Program-made: the position numbers and the translations under genes
Shown: positions 20,324-31,979 of the stretch, piece after piece
Position numbering within the stretch: the first letter of the stretch is position 1
Layout: each line of letters begins with the position of its first letter
The notes under the pieces: model-generated
The model's database searches: none
The model's input: the letters and a program-made list of their open reading frames with translations, nothing else
What the model was told of the DNA's origin: nothing
From: Thunnus maccoyii
Taxonomy: Eukaryota; Chordata; Actinopteri; Scombriformes; Scombridae
Direction of reading: 5' to 3'
Assembly (NCBI RefSeq): GCF_910596095.1
Contig: NC_056538.1
Span: 8,116,001-8,180,000, forward strand
DNA length: 64,000 nucleotides

Positions 20324-21274
20324 CAGTGGTGGAAAGTAGATACATTTACTTAACAGCTGTACTGGAGTACAATTTTGAGATACTTGAAGGTTACTCCACT
20401 ACACAGAGGGAAATAAAGCGCTGTTTGCTCCACTACATTTATCTGATAGTTGCAGTTACTTTGGGGATTAAGATTGTATTTAAACACATAGTATACCTTG
20501 TAAAATATGACACATTGTTGAAGTCTCCCACAACTCAAAAATGTGGTTTGCTTCTTGTTCCTACAGTTGAATGTTTGAGCTTTGCAAATTTGACACTAGA
20601 AGACTGTTTTCACTTTCATCCGCTGACAGTGGAAAGTTTCTCTGTGCTAATTGAAAATAAGGTTTTTAGGGTTGAGCCTTTGAGCACGATTTGTGACATC
20701 AACGTCTGAACTTCTGAACACATTTCTGAAATGAAATATATTTACATTTGAATGAGAGAGAGGGAGTAGATGCCATTTTAACATGGTAATTATACTATTT
20801 TTGTGGAAAAACCATATCAGACACACATTATTGGTCCATGCAGAGTATTTTTATCTGCCTTAATATATTCCTGGATGGGATGTTTAAAGATTAAACCAGT
20901 GGTTCCCAACTTTTTTGGCTTTACAAAAACAAATACAATATGTGTAGCTGAACTTTGTTTTTCTTTCCAACCACATTCATTATCTCTTGATCCTAAGCTG
21001 GGAACCACTGGACTAAAACCAGCTCCACCTTGACCAGCTACGATTGTAAAGTGCTGCTTATGCATCGATGCATCAGTGTTAATACTCAATCATTTATAAC
21101 AATTACATCAGTCACAGAGGCCATTTTCCTTCATATTGAGTTTTTATGTTTGGAACTAACACTTCTGTGCTTTTACTCTTGTAGGAGTTTTTCAAGACTT
21201 TTACTTGTAATGGAGTATTTTTACATTGTTGTACTGGTACTTCTATGTAAGGATCTGAATACTTGTTCCACCAC
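20324..21274 (+). mobile_element. Non-autonomous dispersed repeat, copy B, with nested palindromic element
   Basis: Left end 'cagtggtggaa' and right end 'ttgttccaccac' are inverted. The left part carries 'tacatttacttaacagctgt', 'gtactggagtacaattttga' and 'ctccactacatttatctga', shared with the repeat at 17451-17881. Inside it lies a second element (20896-21011) bounded by 15-bp inverted arms CCAGTGGTTCCCA(A/G)C. Confidence 0.55.
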
Positions 21275-22570
21275 AGGCTGTTGTATTTCATTACCATCTC
21301 AGAGTGTGAGAGAGAGCATTTCAGAAGTCTGTTTCAAACTGCTTCACCAAAGATGTGGATAGATGAGGGTGTAGCGAGACATGGAGAGAGCAGAGATAGA
21401 CAGAATTACACAACAAAGGTAAAGAAGGATAAGCAGAGAGACAGAGAGAGAGAGAGAGAAGCGGGGGGTAAAGAAGAAAAGAAGGCTAAAACAGTAACAA
21501 AGAAGAGGAGGAGAGAAACTCTGGCTGTTTTTTGAAGGAAGCCTCCCCATGTCAGGTAATCTAATAGCTTAAATTCTTTGATCACTGCTTGAGTCTTTCG
21601 CCTTCTTCTTGACGCCGCTGTCACAAAGCTACAAACTGCAGTTTTCTACCGGAGCTGAGGAAAAGAAAAGAGATCAAACACCGGAGCTTAGACGGCTCGA
21701 CTCAGAAACACAACCCTGATCAACCCCCACACAAACACACACACACACAACCAGCTTCTGACTCAATGCATGTGCTCACACCTTCACATAGTCACACTGA
21801 GGTGCATGTGTACGCTCTAACAACACAAGTGTGTGTGTTTGTGCACGGATGTTCACTCACACAGACGCACACACACTTGTCAAGCAGATGTAGGTCTGTG
21901 TGTGGGAGCGGTTTGACTTAACTTTAAAAAAGTCAGATAGAGGATCACGTCATATACAAACCCCCCCCCCCCCCATCCCCCACCGCCCCCCACCCCCACC
22001 CCCCTCCGCCTTCTATACCTCTTTGTTTTCTGTCTCACACAAACATACAGCTGATGTAGATGAAGATAAATGAGCAGTAACTGTAGGAGTGTTTCCACTA
22101 AACACTACAACTCTCAGATAAGACATACAGTATAATAGACTTATCAATCATTAGTAGTCTGCACGCAGAAGCACTATTAGCTGGCGTCTTTCAATTCCAT
22201 CAGTACAGCTGTGCTCAGTCACTGCTGGGAAAAACTGTGGTAAAAAAACAGAAGGCTGATACATAACATAACATTTCCATTGTGCGCTCTATGGGTACAA
22301 TATACATGTGTAATGTTTCAAAGATATGCCAAATGTTTCCAAAGAGAAGACAGAGTGATGATTTGCAGTGAAAAAAGTCACTCACACAAGACAGAGAGTT
22401 GAGTGATGAAGACATATTGATGGCGGACGATGGTGCGCGTGTGGGTGTGCTACGGATATGAGCTGCGGTTTGAGGCTGCTTCACGGATCACATACAGTTA
22501 TATCTGTAAGAGTCTCTCGGTGTTGTTTCCAACCATGAGCAAAGATGATATGAGAACAATGTGGACTGCG
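21275..22570. other. CD3gd-cd3e convergent intergenic DNA
   Basis: No gene seen. Contains GA-rich low complexity (21435-21530), AC-rich stretches and a long C tract (21961-22010). Confidence 0.55.
21961..22010 (-). repeat. C-rich tract (G-quadruplex-capable on the minus strand)
   Basis: Fourteen C then CCCCC/CCCCCC blocks separated by one or two bases. The minus strand has more than four runs of at least three G. Confidence 0.7.
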
Positions 22571-23406
22571 GTTTATTTATTAGTGACACACTTTTTGCAC
22601 ATTAACATGAACCCAGCAGATGAGCATGAAAAAGCAAAAGTAAGCTAAAAATAAGTTGATATGATGAGGAAAATAAGTTGCGGTAACATTTTACAGTGTA
22701 TCTGTTAAAAATGTCTGCTTTTTTTTTTTTTACAGTGTAAAAAGCCTGAACTTAAGCACAATGACATAAACATATATGTACAGCAAACAGGTATATCTTT
22801 CCATTTAAAATGACAAAACAAATCATTTTTATACAATTACACTTTTGTCGATTAGACAGTACTTTCTGTTCTACACAATACCAACTTTATATATTAAAGA
22901 ACAAGTACAGAAAACAAACATACAGTATTTTCTTGTCCTGACTGGTATCCATATAGCTACGCAGCCGAATAATCCACTGAACACACTGTAAACTGTTTTC
23001 ATGAGTACTATTTCTTTCGTAGAAAGTAGTTCCAATTAAAGCCGTTCACAGTAAAAGTGCACACTAATTCTGGAAATACATGTTGCTGTTGATTTTTTTT
23101 TTCATTGTAATTTTTAATACTGTGACCACAACAAATGAAATGCCATTCATGTCTTTGTATTGGGGTGGTGGCAGATTATCTGGACAAATAAAACCTAAAC
23201 TACCTGCATAGCTAATACCTAATGTAAAAACTTTTTTTTTTTTTTTGCCATTTGGGTGACCCAACCCTTTAAATCCAAAAGAGCAAAAGCCAGAGTTTCT
23301 ATGCTACTGTGAGCATGATTGATGTTCACGTACATCTTTTGCAATTGATTGCCTTCGTTGGTGCAGCGTCTAAACTTGTGACCTGGCACAGTCAGGTGAC
23401 TCATCT
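22571..23406 (-). other. cd3e: Probable cd3e 3'UTR
   Basis: Downstream (minus strand) of the cd3e stop. Poly(A)-signal candidates on the minus strand are ATTAAA at 23118-23113 and AATAAA at 22581-22576 and 22577-22572. No conserved frame. Confidence 0.4.
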
Positions 23407-23466
23407 CTATCCGGTCCTGTTGAGTAAGGAGTAAGTATCCTGGCCACGGGTTTGAGGGTTCAGTTG
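23407..23466 (-). CDS. cd3e: cd3e exon 5 (rest of ITAM, stop)
   Basis: Acceptor ttgacag (minus). Encodes QLNPQTRGQDTYSLLNRTG and TAG. Completes Y-E-Q-L and supplies Y-S-L-L. Confidence 0.92.
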   Translation of the reverse strand, partial: QLNPQTRGQDTYSLLNRTG

Positions 23467-25602
23467 CTGTCAAAACACAACATCAGCAGTGTCAGGTGGA
23501 TCACAATTAAGGTCAAGTTATAGGATGGATGTCGATACAGCTGTTAATCATGTTCACATTAGCAAACTTTGAGATACACACACTACACCTTGGCCAGGAA
23601 ATACATTTTCAATTGTGTTCAGTATAACTTTTGGAAATGAAATTGATTTGTTTTACTTTAGAATACTGTTAGTAAAAAAACTGAGTTGTACAGTGACTAC
23701 CTGGAGGCTTAAAAACCACAATGTGTCGTTTTTACTCTTACTTACAAAGGATATAATGCGTTAATTAGCAAGCTTTACAGGTGCTGGTACGCAGACTTTT
23801 TTTTTTGACCTTTGGATACAGCTTAGCTGCCTGTTTCCCCCCTTTTCCAGTCTTTAAGCCAAAGTAACCAGCATCATATCTAACAGACAGATATGTGAGC
23901 GTTACTCGGTGAGAAACCTCTTAGTGTTTTAAAATGAATTACGCTCTCTAATTTTGGCTCTAATTCTTTATTTCTAATTATTTTGAAGCACCAGCGCCAT
24001 TAATATCCTTATATTGATTTATTTACATTTTTTGTTTAAATATAATCGGAGATTACCGCTGATTTTAAGTCACTCTGGAAGAGAAAATCAGGTGAATGCA
24101 AGTAGTGTTTTTATACACAATACCTACCTCATAGTCAGGAGATGGGACAGGTGGAGCCCGGCCTCCTGAACGAGCAGGAGGTGCTGGAGGATAATGACAG
24201 AAATAATGTGACCAACCACTTATGCATACATATAGGATGATTATGAGGTATTTTAAGTGTAAAAATCTAATTTATGCAAAGAGTCCACACCCATCACACT
24301 CAGTTTAACACTTTTGATACTTTAAAATGACTGAAGTGGCATTAGCAACAGATGCGCTACCTTCATGAGTGCACTTACAATGCAATTTGTTAGCTGCAGA
24401 TAACTGACACAATCAGCAATTATCAAAAATATCTATGTATCAAAAAAAAATGCATAACATGTGTTTCAATCCAAGAGGCATTACAGGCAACCTTTTACTC
24501 AACCAAGTTTGATATGTAATATAGAACCATGTTTTTGTGATCTGCTTGAATGCATTCATACCTTTGGAGGAGTGAGGTGCAGGTGAGCTTTTCTTCTTGG
24601 TGCACCGGTAGATTATCATCATCACAAATCCTGTCATGACCACGTCCACAATGATGGCCAGCATAAGAAAAGATGCCTCCATCTCAAAGCAGTTTTTACA
24701 GGCTGGAGGACGAAACAACAGTAGAACAAGTGAGAGCTCAGCAAATACAATTAACATAGATTACATATATGAAAAATCACAAGATTTTTTGCTCACCCTT
24801 TCCTTGCACATAGAAATAATATTTTTGACGAGTGCCTCCTTCCTTGGTGTATTCACAGTAATAGCCGCCTTTGCTTGTGCCATTATATTGACGTTCATGA
24901 TTTTTTGAGTCGTTGGTTGTTATCTGTCCTTCATCAATCTTGTACCAAGTCCCTTCTCCTGGACAGGTCATTTTGAAATTCTCCCTCCAGAACGATACTT
25001 CTCCTTAAAACACACGGACAGATATTAAGTTGCTTTAGTGCTCTTGCTTCATCAAGATTTCCTGTTGCTTTTCAGGGGGAAAGAAGGATGATCTGAGAAC
25101 TGAGGTGATTCTCAACACATATCACATCTTATGTACATCTGAGTCTGATCATTTATGTTACATACTGTTAATATATACACTAAGATTGAAATGTTTCCAA
25201 AAATAGCCACTGATCATAATAAAAATATATTCATACTGTTCAGGAAACTCACTGGCATGTTACACTACAACAAAGAATAAAGCAATCAAACATCAGAATG
25301 AAAGTGTGGGGTAAAACATTTAGAAAAATATAACTGATTAATACACGATTGAGAGAAGGCGCAAAAATAAAAAACAGGAAATGGGAGAAGTTTACATTTA
25401 AAACGCTCTCATACTGTCATATTATCACATTTCTTATCAGAATACGTGTTTGTTCCTAATCCAGTATTAAAACTTTATGACTTTAAATTATGATGTCAAA
25501 TAAAAACTGCAGTGCAGTCAGATATTTACCCTTATCAGCCGTCACGGTGCCTATGGTGAAGAGGAGGACGGAGAGGACAGCCTGAGCACCCATGCTGTTC
25601 AT
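23407..25602 (-). CDS. cd3e: CD3 epsilon chain of the T-cell receptor complex, complete
   Basis: CD3 epsilon pairs with CD3 gamma/delta chains in the TCR complex. Minus-strand exons 25602-25530, 25003-24797, 24702-24562, 24183-24128, 23466-23407; 178 residues. Leader about 1-22 (MNSMGAQAVLSVLLFTIGTV); Ig-like ectodomain with C38, W44 and C74 (GGYYCEYT) and two N-glycosylation sequons (N55-DS, N65-GT); CxxC stalk C95-KN-C98; membrane helix about 104-125 with D113; cytoplasmic proline-rich APPVPSPDYE (residues 150-159), the motif that in mammals binds Nck and overlaps the ITAM; ITAM Y158-EQL...Y171-SLL; stop TAG at 23409-23407. The proline-rich motif and WYKI-type ectodomain separate it from CD3 gamma/delta. 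Convergent with CD3gd, divergent from mpzl2. Confidence 0.94.
23745..23910. repeat. Fragment of the 11258-11708 element family, in a cd3e intron
   Basis: Shares 'agctgcctgtttcccccctt', 'ccagtctttaagccaaagta' and the following segment with the element in tmem25 intron 1, same orientation, no intact ends. Confidence 0.5.
24128..24183 (-). CDS. cd3e: cd3e exon 4 (proline-rich motif and start of ITAM)
   Basis: Acceptor ttatcctccag, donor gtaggt (minus). Encodes APPARSGGRAPPVPSPDYE; the ITAM is cut after Y-E in phase 0. Confidence 0.93.
24562..24702 (-). CDS. cd3e: cd3e exon 3 (CxxC stalk and transmembrane helix)
   Basis: Acceptor gtcctccag, donor gtatga (minus). Encodes ACKNCFEMEASFLMLAIIVD then VVMTGFVMMIIYRCTKKK and to SSK. 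141 nt, phase 1 at both ends. Confidence 0.93.
24797..25003 (-). CDS. cd3e: cd3e exon 2 (Ig-like ectodomain)
   Basis: Acceptor ...gttttaag (minus, unusually pyrimidine-poor), donor gtgagc. Encodes GEVSFWRENFKMTCPGEGTW through YYFYVQGK; phase 1 at both ends. Confidence 0.9.
25530..25602 (-). CDS. cd3e: cd3e exon 1 (leader)
   Basis: ATG at 25602 (minus). A second in-frame Met lies three codons later. Ends ...TADK plus one base; donor gtaaat on the minus strand; phase 1. Confidence 0.85.
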
Positions 25603-25756
25603 TTTCGTAAGATGATGACTTTTTACGTGCTATTTTTCTGGATCTCTCTCCTCTATAGGTTCAATTTCTGCGATAACTACAACATATAAATAACATCAAG
25701 CTGTCTGTTCAATAACGCAAACAGACTCAAATAATAAGTACACCTGCTTGTTCTCT

Positions 25757-25803
25757 CTCTGACTCTCTCTCTCTCTCTCTCTTGCTCTCTAACACACACA
25801 CAC
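25757..25803. repeat. (TC)n and (AC)n microsatellites upstream of cd3e
   Basis: TC units then a short AC run, about 155-200 bp upstream of the cd3e start codon. Confidence 0.85.
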
Positions 25804-26841
25804 GTTGCACCCCACAGGAAGTATTTTTTTTCAAGATGAATTCACAGTTAAACCTCAAAATGAAGTGCTACCTAATGAGTATGGGTGATAGAAGTACTCC
25901 TGTATTTACTTATTTGATTTAGAATTTGATTCATGATTCAACAAAAACTCAAAATAAGAAGCTACAATAACAACAAAACACTTTGAATGAGACATTAGTA
26001 CTGAATACATCATATTAAATTAATACATATAAATGTTCATGCTCATTTGTTGCAGTAAAACTCACCATCATACAACTGATGGTGTGTGCTTTACACAATT
26101 TCTGTGCAACATGTAATCAATCCTGACTTTATGATGCTATGTGTTGATTTTGTACTAACGCGTATGATTCCACTTTGTAGAGTTACAGCAAAACTGGGTT
26201 TGTGTGGGTTTTTCATAAATGTTTACCTATATCTGCACAGTAGTGAACAGTAAGTGATGTATGGAACAGTAACTGAGCTTTACGGGAAATATGACACACT
26301 GATCTTTGGCTTCATCCAGTAAAACAATTGATTATGATACTTCTCACTTTACACGACTGATATGTGATTACCAGAATAGTATTTAATCAAATATGACACA
26401 CTGACTGTGAATGTGTGCAAGTTTACTAATAGGCTAACAACAACTGGCTTGATTAAGGCATTCAAATTGCCTGAAAAAATAATGAAGTCATTAATAAAGG
26501 GTCAAGAATGTCTCGCTTCCGAACGCTGGTAAGTCATCTATAAATGTAATTAGAGATGATAATGAAAAGGTTCTCATAGTAACCTATCAGGTCTGTAGTT
26601 AATATGCTCTTAATAAATGGATTTTGGTCCAGATGTGCTGTAACTCTTCTCCAAAAGGACACAGGTCAAACTGTCCATTGGAGGAATCTTTATGATGAAC
26701 TGAAGAGCTTCAAACAACTTTGTGTTATGAATCTATTTATACACCTTTGTGATTTTAACGTGACTGTAAATGCAATTTCACACTATCACAGTCACATATT
26801 TGTATTCAGTACAAAATAGAAAATGTGTCCATCTAACACCC

Positions 26842-27306
26842 ATTCTTGCCTCTCTTTACTGGTTACCAGTGCAAGCTAGAGCTGATTTTAAGGTTCTTCG
26901 TTTAACTTATAAATCCTTACATGGACTTGCACTGCCTTATCTATCTTAGTTAATTACATCATTTACACCTACACGCCCTCTTCAAACTCTCGATGCTGGT
27001 CTTTATTTCCTCTGTTAACAAATGGCCTTTGATAACATGTTAAAAAAAACACGTTCAGTTGAAATCAAGACTGAGAATCTACCTTATTTCCCTTCATTAC
27101 AGCTAATCCGAGAACTTAGTCTGGTCCATCACTTTTTAACATCCCTTTAACAATGATGTTTTGTTTTATTTTCATTTTTATTTTATTTGCTTGCTTTATG
27201 ATATGTCTTTAATTGTAAAGTGTGTAATTCTATTGGGACCATGCTGCATGGTAATTATGCACTTTAAATAAACCTGATGATTGATTGATTGATCGATCGA
27301 TTGAGT
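26842..27306 (+). mobile_element. LINE (L2/CR1-Rex-like) 3' end relic
   Basis: Positions 26842-26949 translate as ILASLYWLPVQARADFKVLR then LTYKSLHGLALPYLS-stop, the LHWLPV...RxDFKxLxLTYKxLxGLAPxYL segment found at the C-terminus of such reverse-transcriptase proteins. An untranslated tail with an AATAAA and a (TGAT)n terminus (27281-27306) follows. Only the 3' end remains, as usual for truncated insertions. Confidence 0.7.
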
Positions 27307-28247
27307 AGGATTTAACCTCCAACTCAACTATAATATGTAGGCATGTCAACCATAAAAAGTTGAACACCATCAGCCTTTTTGCTCTTTCTCACAGGCTTCA
27401 GACTGGACTTGGAAGTTTCAAATGCAGGTAAAGATACATCAAAGTGCGGCTCTGCCCCCAAGTGGTTCAAACCAGTAACCAGCAACGCTCACACGGTAGA
27501 TACACTGAAAACTACAGCTCTCTGCTGCTCTGCTATTAAAGGGAAGAACCATTCAAATGAACACCCCACTGTTTCTTTTTACTGTAAAGACAGAATAGTT
27601 CAATCAGCATCAGCTTAGTGGTTTTTGACGTAAAGGAAGCTGTTGATATTTACAAATTGACTAAGTTATTATTACATATGTGAATCTTTCACTTGTATTC
27701 TCCTTTTATAGAACTGATGAACTAATTTGACTTAATTGTCTCACTCGCCGTGTCGAAGCGCGCAGTATGGTTGTATATTTCATGCTGCTTTATTGTATCA
27801 TGATACATCTGCTCATATGAGGTTAGATCATTTTATTCATAGTATCTACGTAATACAGATGAACCGTCCTGGGCAATTGTTTGCGCAACAGCGGTGTTAT
27901 GGCATAACTCATGTAAATGTGTTTTACGCAGCAGCAGAACAGGTTAGGTGAACATCAAGAATTTGTCAGCTTTCAGTTAAACGTGTGAGAGATAAGAAGG
28001 CAGCAAGGAGAGCTGTTGACTTGTTACTCCGCCCGAAAATGTGGTGGGAGGGTGCTGAAATGAAATGTATGAGGGCAGCTGCGGGTTGGGACGCGTCTTT
28101 GGATAGACGAGGTGGACGACAAGACTCACCGTAACTTCATGTTTTCTTCCCTCTCAAAAGGGGATCCAGACACTTGTGAGGCAGTTTTTCTGACACTGTG
28201 AGTCGACTCCTGGTTTCTTGGCCATCGGACAGCCTGCCGTCCATCCA

Positions 28248-28302
28248 ATGTGCGTAAAAGGGCTTTGTTTCTTCACCGTCCTGACTGGACTTGCAGCTTC
28301 AG
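28248..28302 (+). CDS. mpzl2: mpzl2 exon 1 (leader)
   Basis: MCVKGLCFFTVLTGLAAS plus one base; donor gtgaga at 28303; phase 1. It is 12.7 kb from exon 2; it is the only leader-like exon in phase upstream and was chosen on that basis. Confidence 0.7.
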
Positions 28303-31300
28303 GTGAGACCCCGGTTATATGTGAGCGCATAATCCGAGTGAAAAGATGATTTAGATTTGATGTTGGTTTCTGTTCAACACTTAATTTGTATTGAGCTTCA
28401 TACAATCTAGTGGTTAAAGTGTATATTTGAATTTTTATATTTTTTAAAATTCAACCAATGGCATATAATTTTGATTGCTATGTGTCTATCCCAGGATACA
28501 GTAGCCTATACACACATACGTTCTCCAACAATTAAAATATAAAATTACCTTTATAGTGAAAGATACATTATAAACTATATCTGTAGTGTATCTGACCAAG
28601 TATTTTTGCGTGTGTTTTTTCTAAAAGTTTACACTGGCAGTGATTTTTCACATCCCAGGAGTGATCGTAAGGCATAACAGGATGGCCCTTTAAAGACACT
28701 ACCGTTTCAAAGTAAATAAGAAAACCCCGATTGTCTGTCCACTAGTGAAAGCTCCGCAGGGACCCCTAACCTCCATCTCTGAGCGCTTGTCGTGCGTCAT
28801 TGGAAAGTAGAGAGTTGGCACAGTGGCACCGGGTGGGTCGTTGAAGAATTCCTGTGAAAGCCGTAAAGCAGCAACTTCGGAGAACATAATGACTTTACAG
28901 TATTTGCCGGCTTTAGATCCTGGCCGCATTGTGTTTTGGTTTAATGTAACCTCACTCCTTTCCTGCCTATTAATGCGCATCCGTGCTTATACGTCACTGA
29001 GACTGCGATGTGGCCCGCTGGACGCAGATAAGCCCACCTGCTTCCCGTAGACGGGAGTCCAGGATATGTCAGTTGGATCACAACAATTTGTCAGATACGC
29101 ACAACTACGGAAATAAACATTAATAGACTAAATTCGATTGTTATTATAGCAGCTCACATTCCAATGCTGTAATAGTACTGCTAATGGAAAGTGTTTTAAT
29201 ATCATGAACTGACGTATCAGTGGTAATTCATTCAGGTTGTTTAACCTTGAAGTAATCTATGTCCATCCCAGTTAAGTGGATTATATTGATTGAACGTGTC
29301 CATCTACTGCCAAAGCACCATGTAGGGATTCACTATAGTAAACAAGCAGCTTATGTTTACAAGGAGCATGTGCCTGCAGGTCAGTCATAGTAACATAGTC
29401 ACAGGCTGACACAGACAGATCATGACTAAATATATATATAGATATATATATACAGAGGGATATATAATCAAATAACAACATGAGGATGGAGGAAGGCATG
29501 TTGGGACTGATTGGTGCTCAGCAGCATCTCACTTATCTGTGTTGCTGTAATCACTTCCATTGCCTTTGGCTTTATTGTGTTGGCAAAACGACAGGGCATG
29601 ATGAAACAAGTCAACAGATTCATCTCATTTTCATGATTGCAATCATGTCTGCAAAATAATCATTTTTACCCGTCCCTCTTTCCTTCAGGTACACTGTCAC
29701 ATGTCTTTGTAAGCACAGCTAACATATTTACCCATCAGGCCTCCACTGTTTTTGACATGCGTTACACTGATCAAAGACAGTTAGCATTCATTCGCAGATT
29801 TGCGTCAAAGAGCCTTTTTTTTTTTTTACAGAGATATGATGCAGACCAAACAGAATAAACTACCTCTCTGCCCGTTGCTCCAAACATAATCACAGCAAAT
29901 GTTGCAGTGATAAAAATCCCTCATCACTCTCAAAGATAAATGCACTACTCCCTTGTGTATTTTGTAAAATGTGTGTTGGCAGGAATTTTAATGAATACTA
30001 TAAATCATAATTTGTGTTTGGATACTTTTGGGAGCAATTCTGTTTCTTTTCCCAACACTTTGGAATTGCTCTCTGGAACAGACCGTAACCAGATTATATT
30101 TTTTATATTTATGTGTTGTGATAGATGCAGCGTTAAAGAGGGATCAGTGAAAAGCTCTCTTGTTTTATGACTCATTGAGTCAGGAGCACAGCACATAGGG
30201 AAGAATACGCACCACAACAGTTAGAATAAAAACTTCTAGTCACACCAAAAACATGTTCTGCAGCAGGATTTCTGCATCTGCCTACTGGAGCAGTTGATTC
30301 ATTTCTTCAGCTTTCCTATCAAATGTTAGTGTACTTTTTAAAATGAGCCTGTTATGGGGCCCACAGGCATGGACCTTCATACCACCTTTGTGCCTTGTCT
30401 ATGTGGTCTCTCACCTCCAAGTTCCCATTAAGTACAGTGCACACAAAGACCCAAAAACCAAACAGTATTCTTGTGCTGGAATAATACAGTCGGCCCCAGG
30501 TTTTCTGATTGTGGCAATCTGATTTAACAAACCTTTATTCAGGAGTATGTACCACCGCACTTTTACATAGGCACAAACTACTACCTGATATTGTACTTAA
30601 TTTGTGCAGATTTGAAATTTCTATCATTTTGACACGCAGTGAACATCAGGCTTTTGGGCCCCCTGGTTGTCTGGGGCCACGGGGCATTTGTCTGCTTTGC
30701 CCGGAGAGAAACATACTAATCGAAAAAGTAAATTAATTAATTAATGAATTAGCTATCAACAATTGTTGCTGATGTCTAGTGATAGTTACTGTATGTGGTT
30801 TGGTCCATCTCCTCCACAACCTCACATTGTTTGTTCTCTTGTTTTGGGTTGTTAATGTATTTAAAAGGAGAAAGTGGTGTTTGAACTGTAAGAAGTAGTC
30901 CGAAGAAAGTAAGAGCCAGACTTGCCTGAAAAAATCTCCGCTATGAAGTTAACAGACAGAATCTCCGTGTGCTTCACTTTAATTTTTCTATACATTTGTT
31001 GTGAAAGATTATGCAATTTAGTAGCAGTTTACATTTAAGCATTTTTTTCCCCTCTGTCTGATAACTTGGATTAAAAAGTGGCAAAATAACACCTCAGCCA
31101 CACACTGCGACTGGCTAATTACAAAGGGAAACACACTTAAATCAAACACAAGATTAGTTTTAACAACTTACATCCGATTACTCTCATATCTCCCCTGTCT
31201 TGACCAAACACAGACAGGAGGCTAAAAGTCTTTCTAAGCTTTTTTTAATCCCCTCTGCTGATGATAAATCTGCTTTTTTTCTTTTGCTTTTGCGCTTTAA

Positions 31301-31936
31301 TTTAATTCCTTTAATTTAGTTCCTTCCTCTAACATTTTCTTCTTCAACCAGACGCTTGACATTCTCGCAGACTGACGTGTACCAACCTGTCCTGACTTAC
31401 AGGTTTAACACACACATGCAAACACATATGTGAACAAATGGCTGCTGTTGATTGCAGCATACCAGTAATTACACTGGTTGTTTAGGCTTCTGCTTAACTC
31501 TGTCAGGTTCACAACAGACAAGCAGCGTCTTGTATCCTGTTTATCGGGATAGAACAGTTATCGCTCCGCCACGGTGTCTCTAATCTCTCCACAATAATAG
31601 GTCAGTATAACAAAGCATGGCTGTGGTTTTTGACATGCTGTACTGTGTTGACACACCTAGGAGGACGTCTGGCCTTTGTGTGGGGTTGATGGGATTGCCT
31701 GGGGGTGTGTAATGTTGACAATGACGCCTTCATATGCAAGAACACACCAATCCCTTACACAGAGGGCTTATAGGATACATCTGTGAAGTGTTTGATTGTG
31801 AAGGCAAGGCACTCCCTGTGTTATGTTTAAAACATGAGACTGTGCTCAGCTCCAAGTGTAAACAGGGATTTGAAATGCATTCATCACCGAATAGAAAATG
31901 TTTGTGTTTGCAGGTTGATCCGAGGTTCGAGTGTCT

Positions 31937-31979
<43 letters not shown>

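Larger units (their letters stand above)
25603..28247. promoter_or_regulatory. cd3e-mpzl2 divergent intergenic interval
   Basis: 2.6 kb between the two start codons, so both promoters should lie here. It begins on the cd3e side with (TC)n/(AC)n repeats (25757-25803), holds a LINE relic (26842-27306), and becomes GC-richer within about 230 bp of the mpzl2 ATG (28020-28247). No specific factor site is claimed. Confidence 0.4.

Noticed and set aside
27379-27618. Possible exon between cd3e and mpzl2 (acceptor ttctcacag, donor gtaaag)
   Set aside because: The bracketed segment is tiny, in no frame that suits either gene, and has no leader or conserved motif.
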